Positions 8,038-15,498 of a stretch of DNA of 18,890 nucleotides are shown here, piece by piece (positions within the stretch are counted from its first letter, which is position 1; each line of letters opens with the position of its first letter). Under the pieces are notes generated by a model, which was given only the letters and a program-made list of their open reading frames with translations, did no database searches and was not told the origin of the DNA. The stretch is from the NCBI GenBank assembly GCA_023414985.1, contig JAEZLY010000155.1, forward strand, positions 1 to 18,890. Direction: 5' to 3'. A program made the position numbers and the translations under genes. This DNA comes from Bacillota bacterium. Its GTDB lineage: Bacteria; Bacillota; Clostridia; Lachnospirales; Lachnospiraceae.

Positions 8038-9051
8038 ATGACAATATTGGTTACCGGCGGTGCCGGGTATATAGGAAGTCATACCTGTGTTGAACTACTG
8101 AATGCGGGTTATGATGTAGTGGTAATTGATAATTTATGTAATTCAAGTGAAGAGTCTTTGGAACGGGTGAGAAAGATTACCGGGAAGGAAATCAGATTTT
8201 ACAAATGTGATCTGCTATGGCAGGAGAAACTGACAGAGATCTTTCAGAAGAACAAGATCGATGCAGTCATTCATTTTGCTGGATTGAAAGCGGTCGGTGA
8301 ATCAGTTCAAAAGCCCTTGGAATATTACTATAATAACATTACAGGAACTCTGGTACTGCTTCGGGTTATGCGTGAATTCCATGTGAAAGATATCGTATTC
8401 AGTTCCTCGGCTACGGTATATGGTAACCCTGCGACGGTTCCGATTAAGGAGGACTTTGCGCTTTCGGTAACTAATCCTTACGGAAGAACAAAGTTAATGC
8501 TGGAAGAAATCTTCCGGGATGTGTATCATGCGTATGGGGAATGGAATATCATTCTGCTTCGTTATTTTAATCCGGTCGGAGCCCATAAGAGCGGTTTGAT
8601 CGGGGAAGATCCCCAGGGAACTCCAAATAATCTGGTACCTTATATCACTCGGACAGCGGTTGGTAAGTATGAAGCTGTGGGTGTATTCGGGGATGATTAT
8701 GATACACCGGATGGAAGCGGGGTCAGGGATTACATTCATGTAATGGATCTTGCAGCCGGACATTTAAAAGCAGTTGAAAAATTAAAGGAAGCACCGGGTA
8801 TTCGTACCTATAATCTGGGAACCGGGATTGGCTACAGTGTCTTCGACATGATAAAGACCTTTTCAAAAGTGTGTGGTAAGGAAATCCCATCTATTCGAAA
8901 ACCCCGACGTCCGGGGGACATTGCTACCTGTTACGCAGATGCATCACTGGCGAAGAAGGAATTGAACTGGTCAGCGGTACGGGGGCTGGAAGAAATGTGT
9001 GAGGATTCCTGGCGGTGGCAGCAAAACAATCCGAACGGATATCAGAAATAG
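8038..9051 (+). CDS. galE: UDP-glucose/UDP-GlcNAc 4-epimerase
   Basis: A short-chain dehydrogenase-type epimerase of 337 residues, the normal GalE length. It interconverts UDP-Glc and UDP-Gal, and possibly UDP-GlcNAc and UDP-GalNAc, through a bound-NAD keto intermediate. The NAD loop TGGAGYIGSH is at residues 6-15, the family segment HFAGLKAVGES at 79-89, the catalytic Ser in FSSSATVYG (121-129), and the Tyr-Lys pair in NPYGRTK (Tyr148, Lys152). RYFNPVGAH and GVRDYIHVMDLA also match GalE. TAGGAGA lies 8 bases before the ATG. Next to a NahK homologue it probably converts GalNAc- or Gal-derived nucleotide sugars to the gluco forms, or regenerates UDP-Glc. Substrate range cannot be read from sequence alone. 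Confidence 0.95.
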   Translation: MTILVTGGAGYIGSHTCVELLNAGYDVVVIDNLCNSSEESLERVRKITGKEIRFYKCDLLWQEKLTEIFQKNKIDAVIHFAGLKAVGESVQKPLEYYYNNITGTLVLLRVMREFHVKDIVFSSSATVYGNPATVPIKEDFALSVTNPYGRTKLMLEEIFRDVYHAYGEWNIILLRYFNPVGAHKSGLIGEDPQGTPNNLVPYITRTAVGKYEAVGVFGDDYDTPDGSGVRDYIHVMDLAAGHLKAVEKLKEAPGIRTYNLGTGIGYSVFDMIKTFSKVCGKEIPSIRKPRRPGDIATCYADASLAKKELNWSAVRGLEEMCEDSWRWQQNNPNGYQK

Positions 9052-9084
9052 ACAGATATCATTACACTGATTGGAGGAATATGA

Positions 9085-9687
9085 ATGGCATATCATGTAC
9101 ATACGATAACAAGCTTGGATCAACTGGGGGAATGTGATTTGTTTCATATTGATCATTATCAGTGGACAAAGGAAATTAGCCCGAAAGCCTTCGGCAGAAT
9201 GGGATTATTAAAGAATTATGGATTGGTTATCACAATGACTTCGATGGAGCAGAATCCGTTGCGCATCTATACCGAGGACGATGATCGGGTATATGATGAT
9301 AGCGGACTGGAGGCCTTTTTCAACTTTTCGGTGGATCAGGAGGACCGGAAGTATCTGAATTTTGAGATGAATGCGAATGGTGCCCTGTTGAGTGCCTTTG
9401 GTACTGCAAAGGATCGCGAATTTTTAAGAAATATCACTGAACTTCGGGCCCGGTGTGAAGCGAGCATTCATGAATCATCCTGGAGTGTGATCCTTAAAAT
9501 ACCGATGGAGCTGATCTGCACTATGTTTGACAGAAAGCCTCTCCGGCAAGGGGATAGCTTTACCTGTAATTTTTATAAAATATGTGAGACTCCGGGCTTA
9601 GAGCATTATGCAAGCTTTTCTCCGATCATCAGTGAAAAACCGAATTTTCATCTTCCGGAGTTTTTTGAGACGGCGATAATTTATTAA
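9085..9687 (+). CDS. CBM9-like carbohydrate-binding protein, cytoplasmic
   Basis: A 200-residue protein with no signal peptide or membrane helix. It resembles the stand-alone family-9 carbohydrate-binding-like (DOMON/beta-sandwich) proteins common in Clostridia and Bacteroidetes. Supporting segments are VYDDSGLEAFFNFS (69-82), YLNFEMNANGALLSAFG (90-106), SWSVILKIPMELI (132-144) and the characteristic ending HYASFSPIISEKPNFHLPEFF (174-194). The start at 9085 follows TTGGAGGA. The gene is 33 bases after galE and is probably the last of that operon. The lack of an export signal means it would meet its ligand inside the cell, unlike CBM9 modules of secreted glycanases. No catalytic residues are evident; sensing or handling an intracellular sugar is only a guess. 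Confidence 0.72.
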   Translation: MAYHVHTITSLDQLGECDLFHIDHYQWTKEISPKAFGRMGLLKNYGLVITMTSMEQNPLRIYTEDDDRVYDDSGLEAFFNFSVDQEDRKYLNFEMNANGALLSAFGTAKDREFLRNITELRARCEASIHESSWSVILKIPMELICTMFDRKPLRQGDSFTCNFYKICETPGLEHYASFSPIISEKPNFHLPEFFETAIIY

Positions 9688-9754
9688 TCACAATCATTGG
9701 GAGTTCATATATAGTAAAATACATACTATTAAAATGCACCTACTTTTTTGCCTA

Positions 9755-9821
9755 GTTAACTGAAAGAACGTGTCGCATTCTAGCTTAAAAACTATTTTGT
9801 GACACGCTCTTTTTTGTTAAC
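9755..9821 (+). terminator. Long imperfect hairpin with T-run (terminator, possible dispersed repeat)
   Basis: GAAAGAACGTGTCGCA (9762-9777) pairs with TGTGACACGCTCTTTT (9798-9813) with one A-C mismatch and two G-U pairs. A T-run (9810-9815) sits at the base, as in an intrinsic terminator. The outer ends are both GTTAAC (9755-9760 and 9816-9821) and can extend the stem. It lies 67 bases after the CBM9-like gene. The near-symmetric structure could also be a small mobile palindrome. Confidence 0.65.
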
Positions 9822-9837
9822 AATCTTTACTATTACA

Positions 9838-9866
9838 TTGACATTGTTCCTGGTTTGTGGCATGGT
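9838..9866 (+). promoter_or_regulatory. Possible sigma-70-type promoter for the LevR-like gene
   Basis: TTGACA at 9838-9843 is a perfect -35 hexamer. At 17-base spacing the -10 position (9861-9866) reads CATGGT, a poor match with three of six bases, so this is a weak candidate. It sits about 70 bases before the likely start codon and just after the preceding terminator. Confidence 0.3.
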
Positions 9867-9936
9867 AAAACTACAATGATCTCTATTGGAATATATAAAA
9901 CATAGAGTAAGGTTCACAGACAAAGGGGAAGGTACA

Positions 9937-12690
9937 ATGGCTGACAAGGAGACTAAGAAGCATATATTAACATATCTTAAGGAGAGAACACTGCAAGCAG
10001 ATTGGAAGCGTCCGGAGGATTTTTCGGCACCTGTTATAGCGGAAAAGCTTGGAATCAGCAGAACTGTTGTGAGTCAATATTTAAACGAAGCGCTTGCTGA
10101 GCACAAAGTCATAAAGGTAAATACCAGACCGGTTTACTTCCTGTGGCGTGGGGTACTGGAAGAGAGTACGCCGGGTGTCTTACTGGAGGACATCTACCCA
10201 TCAATGGAAGACCTGATCCAAGTAATGAGCCATAAGACTTATACTTCAGTCTATAGTAAGCTGATCGGCTCCGGTGGGAGCTTAAGCTATAATGTGGAGC
10301 AGTGCAAGGCTGCAATTACGTATCCTGGGAATGGTCTTCCTATTTTGCTGCTGGGTGCCACAGGTACCGGTAAGAGCTACCTTGCTCAATTAACCTATGA
10401 ATATGCGGTTGAAAAAGGGATCATCGAGAAGGACAAGCAGTTTGTCAGTGTGAACTGTGCGGAGTATGCGAATAATCCGGAGCTCTTTTTAACCAATATA
10501 TTTGGCTATAGAAAAGGAGCGTATACAGGAGCGGATAAAGATCGCAAGGGCTTGATTGCTCTGGCGGACGGCGGACTTCTATTTCTGGATGAAGTTCATG
10601 CTTTATCCTCTGAATGCCAGGAAAAATTATTTCACTTTATGGATAAGGGACTTTATCACATGGTGGGAGATAACGAAAAATGGTATTCCTCCAAAACCCA
10701 TATTATTATGGCTACAACAGAGAATCCTGAAGTTGTATTGTTGAAGACGCTATTAAGACGTATACCGATTATTACCAGAATCTCATCACTTGTTGAGCGC
10801 CCACTGCAGGAAAAAAAGGAACTGCTATACACTCTTCTTAAGCAGGAGGCGAAAAAGCTGGGGCGCAATATTGAGATCAGCAATGTGGCTTATCAATGCA
10901 TTCTGGATTATAAGTTTGAAGGTAATGTAGGACAATTGGTTAATTGCATCAGAGCATTTATCGCGAATGCCTATCTGGATAACGGAACAGAGAAGGAGAA
11001 TGCGCTAAAGGTATACATCCACCATCTCCCGGACTACATATTGAAAAGCAATGCGGTTCATTTGATGGAAATGGATGAGCAGAATATGGTCACATTGGAG
11101 GAAATCAAGAAGGAGCTTAGGTCTGAGAAGAAGCTTTTTACTTTTAACCGCGATTTACTTCAGCAATTTCAAAGAGTGATAGATAACGGCGGCGATATGG
11201 AGGAGTTCCTGCTAATCGGGAAAATTCGTCTGGAGCAATATATGGATGATCTGTGTCTGGAGAAGGTTGGCGACGACAATCCCAGGGATGCGCTCTACCT
11301 CGAAATTGTAAAAGGGGTATGTGAGACGGTGGGAAGAAAACTCGGTATTACTTTTTCCAATCAGGATATCCTTAATATCGGACGTATGATATGTGATTAT
11401 ATACAAAACGGCAGTTATTGCGAGTCCCTGATTAAAAAATATAATAAGACGATCATCGCTGCCCAGGAGGTGTTCCAGAAGAGAGATATCATACAAAACA
11501 GCAGAGTGGGAATAGAGCTGATCAACGATATTATGGGGAGCCTTGGAAGAACGCTTAATTCCTTAGGGATCCTTGATCTCTATATTGCAGCTTCCTGTAC
11601 CTCTCAGATAAACACTCGACAGGCAATCGGTATTGTTATTGCACGTGGGTATTCTACAGCCAGCAGTCTGGCCGGTAATATCAATCATATTCTGGAGGAT
11701 CATGTTTATGAAGCAATCGATTTACCGTCTGAAGTTTCTGATGAAGTAATTGCCCAGAAGATATCAGAATATTTAACGAACCGCAGAGGAGTAAAGGATG
11801 TAATTTTGCTCACGGATACCGGGGACTTAGGCAATATTTATGAGAGGTTGGATAATGTAAACAATATCAATATCGGGTTGATCAGTGAAGTGACGGTGAA
11901 GCTGGCGGTCTCTATAGGAAAAGCTATAAAAAAAGGAATTCCGGTCAAGAATATCATGGAAGAATATTCCGATTACGTTACCAGGCATGAGAGTATCTAT
12001 TTGAATTACAGAAAAAAGCAGACAGCTATTTTATCTGTCTGCGCTACCGGTATCGGTACGGCTGAAAAAATCTCTGATCTCTTAGGGAGGAGCCTCTCCC
12101 CGAATGTTGATATATCAGTCATACCCTATAATTATGAGAGTCTCGTTAACGCAGGAAAGAATTCTCCTGTATTTGATAAATATCACGTGGTTTTCATCAT
12201 TGGAACCCATGATCCAAAGGTCGAGGGTTATAAATTCATCGCGCTGGAGGATGTGATTGAAGAAAATAACATCAGCGAGATCAATGCATTGCTGTCTACC
12301 ATATTATCACAAGAGGAAGTTTATAAATTTAACCATAATCTGATTAAGAACTTCTCTCTGACGAATGTCGTGGGACATTTGACGGTCCTAAACCCTGAAA
12401 AAGTGATTGACTTTACAGAGAACATTATTAAACAGCTCCAGTTAAGAACCGGTACTGCCTTAAAAAATAAGACAATGGTCGGTCTATATATTCATATTTG
12501 CTGCTTGATTGAGCGATTAATTACTGAGCGCTATGCGGTAAATTACAAAAACCTGGAGCAGTTTATAAAGGAGAATCAGGATTTCATTCTTATTGTGAAA
12601 GAGTGTTTTAAGGAAATGGAGAAATATTATAGCGTATCCATACCGATTTCTGAAATAGCGTATCTTTATGAGTATATTTACCGCTTATAG
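9937..12690 (+). CDS. LevR-type sigma-54 activator with PRD and PTS-like domains
   Basis: A 917-residue sigma-54 enhancer-binding protein of the LevR/ManR type. In order: winged HTH (about 1-75), AAA+ domain with Walker A GATGTGKS (140-147), GAYTGA sigma-54 contact loop (194-199) and Walker B LLFLDEVH (Asp218, Glu219), PRD1 (about 420-530), EIIA-Man-like domain (about 565-690), EIIB-Gat-like domain with Cys702 in SVCATGIGTA, and C-terminal PRD2 with His853 in GLYIHICC. The EIIA-like domain has Arg570 (IVIARGYSTAS) where LevR proteins have the phosphorylated His, and PRD1 shows no clear His at its usual site. The frame opens at TTG 9886, but the ATG at 9937 has AAAGGGGAAGG in front and gives a normal wHTH start. 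It presumably activates the -24/-12 promoter of the PTS operon just downstream, controlled by phosphorylation by PTS proteins. Confidence 0.93.
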   Translation: MADKETKKHILTYLKERTLQADWKRPEDFSAPVIAEKLGISRTVVSQYLNEALAEHKVIKVNTRPVYFLWRGVLEESTPGVLLEDIYPSMEDLIQVMSHKTYTSVYSKLIGSGGSLSYNVEQCKAAITYPGNGLPILLLGATGTGKSYLAQLTYEYAVEKGIIEKDKQFVSVNCAEYANNPELFLTNIFGYRKGAYTGADKDRKGLIALADGGLLFLDEVHALSSECQEKLFHFMDKGLYHMVGDNEKWYSSKTHIIMATTENPEVVLLKTLLRRIPIITRISSLVERPLQEKKELLYTLLKQEAKKLGRNIEISNVAYQCILDYKFEGNVGQLVNCIRAFIANAYLDNGTEKENALKVYIHHLPDYILKSNAVHLMEMDEQNMVTLEEIKKELRSEKKLFTFNRDLLQQFQRVIDNGGDMEEFLLIGKIRLEQYMDDLCLEKVGDDNPRDALYLEIVKGVCETVGRKLGITFSNQDILNIGRMICDYIQNGSYCESLIKKYNKTIIAAQEVFQKRDIIQNSRVGIELINDIMGSLGRTLNSLGILDLYIAASCTSQINTRQAIGIVIARGYSTASSLAGNINHILEDHVYEAIDLPSEVSDEVIAQKISEYLTNRRGVKDVILLTDTGDLGNIYERLDNVNNINIGLISEVTVKLAVSIGKAIKKGIPVKNIMEEYSDYVTRHESIYLNYRKKQTAILSVCATGIGTAEKISDLLGRSLSPNVDISVIPYNYESLVNAGKNSPVFDKYHVVFIIGTHDPKVEGYKFIALEDVIEENNISEINALLSTILSQEEVYKFNHNLIKNFSLTNVVGHLTVLNPEKVIDFTENIIKQLQLRTGTALKNKTMVGLYIHICCLIERLITERYAVNYKNLEQFIKENQDFILIVKECFKEMEKYYSVSIPISEIAYLYEYIYRL

Positions 12691-12718
12691 TGACGAAATC
12701 AAGATAAATAGTGACGAA
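12687..12718 (+). promoter_or_regulatory. Tandem 11-bp direct repeats, candidate activator-binding sites
   Basis: ATAGTGACGAA occurs perfectly twice, at 12687-12697 and 12708-12718, exactly 21 bp apart (two helical turns, same DNA face). The first copy overlaps the stop codon of the regulator gene. They lie about 165-185 bp upstream of the expected sigma-54 transcription start, a typical distance for enhancer sites. Binding by the LevR-like protein is an inference. Confidence 0.55.
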
Positions 12719-12755
12719 CACCCGGCAAAAGTTTTTTTTGCCGGGTGTTTTTTTG
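12717..12755 (+). terminator. Intrinsic terminator after the LevR-like gene
   Basis: AACACCCGGCAAAA (12717-12730) is a perfect complement of TTTTGCCGGGTGTT (12736-12749), giving a 14-bp stem with a 5-base loop and then a T-run to 12754. It separates regulator transcription from the sigma-54-driven operon. Confidence 0.9.
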
Positions 12756-12845
12756 TATATGGCGAAAAGTATAGTTCGGTATAATATCCGTCTGGATCCA
12801 GTAGAATCAGCACCTTGCAGAATTTATTTCCGAAGTTTAAAAAGT

Positions 12846-12861
12846 TGGCACAGGATTTGCT
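12846..12861 (+). promoter_or_regulatory. Sigma-54 (RpoN) -24/-12 promoter
   Basis: TGGCAC (12846-12851), a 5-base spacer and TTGCT (12857-12861) match the consensus TGGCAC-N5-TTGCW fully, and the GG and GC dinucleotides have the required spacing. The predicted transcription start is near 12872, about 75 bases before the EIIA start codon. It lies directly between a sigma-54 activator gene and a mannose-family PTS operon, the classic lev/man arrangement. Confidence 0.92.
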
Positions 12862-12946
12862 GTATATATTAATTGAGATCATTCCTGCCCAAATAGTAAA
12901 TGAGAATGCGTGGGAGGATCCGAGTACGGGACAAAGGAGGGTAGAT

Positions 12947-13378
12947 ATGAGAAAACTGATACTTGCTTCACATGGGAGTCTGGCAGAGGGCCTGAAAAGT
13001 GCAGCAGCGATGATTCTGGGTGATGCTATAAATATATCGGCATATGGCCTGGATACTTGGGTCACACCAAAAAGCATTTTTGATGAAGTCAGGAAGGAAT
13101 TAGACCGAGCCCCGGATACAGAATTCATTATTCTGTGTGACATTAAGGGAGGAAGCGTTCACAACTGCATGATGGAGCTGTTAGTTCGACCCGATGTCAG
13201 TATTTTTACCGGTATGAATCTGACAATGGTTCTGGAAGTCGCTGTTCTGGATGAGAATATCGCGATCCGGGACGAAAGTGAAACTGTCATGGAAAGCTCC
13301 AGAAATAACATCTGTTATTTCAACAGACAGATGATTAGTAAAATGATGAAAGAGGAAGGAGAGGATGAATTGTGGTAA
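12947..13378 (+). CDS. PTS mannose-family EIIA component
   Basis: A cytoplasmic phosphocarrier of 143 residues with the single-domain EIIA-Man fold (IPR004701-type). The motif LILASHGSLAEGL puts the phosphorylated His at residue 9. CDIKGGSVHN (around 65-74) corresponds to the conserved Gly-rich turn before the second half, and GMNLTMVLE (around 88-96) matches the family's ITGxNLPMLLE stretch. It takes phosphate from HPr and passes it to EIIB. The frame is open upstream to 12815, but the ATG at 12947 has AAAGGAGG 6 bases before it, and a start upstream would overlap the sigma-54 promoter. It is the first gene of the operon and overlaps EIIB by 7 bases. EIIA and EIIB are separate polypeptides here, as in the levansucrase-region and glucoselysine-type PTSs, not fused as in E. 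coli ManX. Confidence 0.93.
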   Translation: MRKLILASHGSLAEGLKSAAAMILGDAINISAYGLDTWVTPKSIFDEVRKELDRAPDTEFIILCDIKGGSVHNCMMELLVRPDVSIFTGMNLTMVLEVAVLDENIAIRDESETVMESSRNNICYFNRQMISKMMKEEGEDELW

Positions 13379-13854
13379 AAATCTTGCGCGTCGATGAAAG
13401 GCTATTGCATGGACAGGTTGCCGTCACATGGGTCAGTAATGTAAATCCGTCATCCATACTGATCGCGAATGATGAGGTCATGGATAATGAGATGTCAAAG
13501 ATGGCATTAAAAATGGCCAAACCAAATGGTGTCAATCTGGCAATCCGTTCGATTGACGATGGTGCAGGCATATTAAACGATCCGCGATCGGAAAATATTC
13601 AGATCTTCGTGATTGTTAAAACAATTGCCGATGCAGTAAGACTTGCGGAAAAGACGAACTGTATCAAGCACGTAAATATCGGCGGCATACGGAAACGAGA
13701 AGGCGGAAAACTCATTGCGCCGGCAGTGTATGTGAACGATCAGGATATTGAGAACCTAAAAAAGCTGCAGACAATGGTAGATGTAATTGAGTTCCGGATG
13801 GTTCCGTCGGATTCGACCAAGAAATTGGATGAGGTTCTAAAAAATCTAGAGTAA
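13372..13854 (+). CDS. PTS mannose-family EIIB component
   Basis: A cytoplasmic phosphotransfer subunit of 160 residues. RVDERLLHGQVAVTWV (residues 6-21) is the family signature and His13 the phosphorylated residue that passes phosphate to the incoming sugar. Other matches are ILIANDEVMDNEMSKMALKMAKP and HVNIGGIRKREGGK. The start is GTG at 13372 inside the last codons of the EIIA gene, with GGAGAGGA in front; a coupled start is likely. Besides transport, EIIB proteins of this family can phosphorylate the PRD2 His of LevR-type activators and so turn the operon down when no substrate is present; His853 of the neighbouring regulator is a fitting target. Confidence 0.94.
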   Translation: MVKILRVDERLLHGQVAVTWVSNVNPSSILIANDEVMDNEMSKMALKMAKPNGVNLAIRSIDDGAGILNDPRSENIQIFVIVKTIADAVRLAEKTNCIKHVNIGGIRKREGGKLIAPAVYVNDQDIENLKKLQTMVDVIEFRMVPSDSTKKLDEVLKNLE

Positions 13855-13878
13855 TTTAAGAAATTGGAGGAGGTAAAT

Positions 13879-14664
13879 ATGTCAATTATTCAAGCTTTAA
13901 TTATTACAGCAATTGTTTGGTTCATTACCTGGGCAGATGCATGGTTTGCTTATCCCATGGTTAATACGCCCCTGGTATTATGTCCTATCGTAGGTCTGCT
14001 CTGCGGTGATCTGCAGACAGGTATTATTGCCGGTGCTACACTTCAGTTGATATTTCTTGGGGTTATCTCAATCGGAGGTACGCTTCCCGCAGATGCTTCT
14101 CTCGGTGCGGTCATCGGTACTGCATTTGCAGTTACCATGAACCAGAATGTTGAAACAGCCTTAACGCTGGCGGTACCGATCGCTGTTCTCGGTTCAACCT
14201 TTACTCTGGTTAAGTATGTTATCAACGGTCTCTTCAATCCTTATATCGAGAGATTATGTGAAGAAGGAAATACGAAAAAAATTGAACGAGCCCATATCCT
14301 GATATCGTTCGTACCTGACTTGCCCAAGATGGCTGTCCTTTTTGCAGCCTTAGCCTTCGGAACCGGATTCGCACAAGGAATGATAGATGCTATTCCCGCG
14401 GTTGTCCAGAGCGGTATTGATTATGCCACCAACTTAATGGCTGCAGTCGGTATTGCATTGCTCCTAAAGATGATGTGGTCCAAAAAAATGGCGGTATTTT
14501 TCTTCTTGGGTGTGGTACTGGTCAGCTTCTTTAAGGTTCCTATCATCGCTGTTGCCTGTGTCGGTGTGATCGTTGCGGTTATTCTGACCATGAATGGTAA
14601 GGGCAGTGCACTCGCAGGAGCAGAGACTGAGAAAAATGCAGGGGAGGAATTGTTCAATGACTGA
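13879..14664 (+). CDS. PTS mannose-family EIIC component
   Basis: An integral membrane subunit of the sugar channel, 261 residues with several hydrophobic segments. Typical EIIC-Man features are the N-terminal WADAWFAYPMVNTPLV segment, LLCGDLQTGIIAGATLQLIFLG (around 45-66) and GGTLPADASLGAVIGTAFA (around 68-86). The frame begins at a TTG at 13864, but GGAGGAGG (13866-13873) is the ribosome binding site of the ATG at 13879, so the ATG is preferred. The last codons overlap the start of EIID by 8 bases (ATGACTGA). With EIID it forms the mannose-family translocation complex. Sequence alone does not tell mannose, fructose, sorbose, N-acetylgalactosamine or glycated amino acid specificity apart. 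Confidence 0.94.
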   Translation: MSIIQALIITAIVWFITWADAWFAYPMVNTPLVLCPIVGLLCGDLQTGIIAGATLQLIFLGVISIGGTLPADASLGAVIGTAFAVTMNQNVETALTLAVPIAVLGSTFTLVKYVINGLFNPYIERLCEEGNTKKIERAHILISFVPDLPKMAVLFAALAFGTGFAQGMIDAIPAVVQSGIDYATNLMAAVGIALLLKMMWSKKMAVFFFLGVVLVSFFKVPIIAVACVGVIVAVILTMNGKGSALAGAETEKNAGEELFND

Positions 14665-15484
14665 TTCAAATAGATTTCATGTAGAAGATCAAGCAGATAA
14701 CAAGATGCTGAAACGAGTTTTTTGGCGCACAATGACATTAAGCTCTACCTATAATTATGAAAGAATGCAGGGCCTGGGTTATGTATATTCCATGATTCCC
14801 GTCATTGACCGCTATTATGAAAAGAAAGAAGATAAGATCGCAGCTTATAAACGTCACTTTGAACTGTTTAATACAACCCCGACCATGGGTGGTTTCATCA
14901 CCGGTCTTTCTACCTCCATGGAAAGAGAAGCTGTTCTTGATCCGAGCTTTAATAAGGATTCAATCAATGCAATCAAGGTATCCCTGATGGGACCCTTCGC
15001 AGGAATCGGTGATAGCATCTTCTGGGGCTCCCTTCGTATTATCAGTTTAGGCTTGGGTATCGCGCTTGCGAAGCAGGGAAGTATTCTCGGTCCGATTATC
15101 CATCTTCTGATATTTAATATCCCGGCGCATATGGTACGTTATTACGGTGTTTTTGCAGGCTTTAATATGGGTTCGAAGTTCATCAAATCCGCCAGCGAGA
15201 ACGGTATGCTGGGTCAGATTACGAAGGCTGCTTCTATCGTCGGATTGATGACTGTTGGCGCCATGACTTGCAGCATGATCAACTTTACGACACCTCTCGT
15301 GCTGAATATCCAGGGTTCAGAGCTAGTTGTTCAGGATCTGCTGAATAATATTTTCCCGAATATCCTGCCGCTGCTTCTGACCTTCGGATGCTTTAAGCTT
15401 TTGAATAAGAATGTAAAACCGATCTGGATTATGCTCGGACTTATGGTAGTAGGTGTGCTTGGTAAAATAGCCGGTATTTTCTAA
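14657..15484 (+). CDS. PTS mannose-family EIID component
   Basis: The second membrane subunit of the PTS permease, found only in the mannose family, 275 residues. The hydrophilic N-terminal part contains RVFWRTMTLSSTYNYERMQG (around 16-35) and LFNTTPTMGGFITGLSTSME (around 71-90). SLMGPFAGIGDSIFWGSLR is the best-known EIID signature. The C-terminal part is hydrophobic, ending in two close helices. The frame is open upstream to 14594, but the ATG at 14657 follows GGGGAGGAA and overlaps the EIIC stop, so it is the likely start. Its presence places the transporter in the mannose/fructose/sorbose family rather than another PTS class. Confidence 0.94.
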   Translation: MTDSNRFHVEDQADNKMLKRVFWRTMTLSSTYNYERMQGLGYVYSMIPVIDRYYEKKEDKIAAYKRHFELFNTTPTMGGFITGLSTSMEREAVLDPSFNKDSINAIKVSLMGPFAGIGDSIFWGSLRIISLGLGIALAKQGSILGPIIHLLIFNIPAHMVRYYGVFAGFNMGSKFIKSASENGMLGQITKAASIVGLMTVGAMTCSMINFTTPLVLNIQGSELVVQDLLNNIFPNILPLLLTFGCFKLLNKNVKPIWIMLGLMVVGVLGKIAGIF

Positions 15485-15498
15485 AACAGGAGGATGAC

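Noticed and set aside
9886..9936. TTG start giving a 17-residue longer LevR-like protein
   Set aside because: No good ribosome binding site precedes 9886, while AAAGGGGAAGG precedes the ATG at 9937, which gives a normal wHTH start.
12815..12946. Upstream extension of the EIIA reading frame
   Set aside because: It contains the sigma-54 promoter and leader, and the EIIA fold starts right at the ATG at 12947, which has a strong ribosome binding site.
12685..13143. 152-residue minus-strand open frame
   Set aside because: It crosses the terminator and promoter and is antisense to the well-supported EIIA gene. Its translation resembles no family and it has no fitting ribosome binding site.
14421..14738. 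105-residue minus-strand open frame across the EIIC/EIID junction
   Set aside because: It is antisense to two clear PTS genes; its low-complexity Thr/Ala-rich product is a mirror of their membrane-segment codons.
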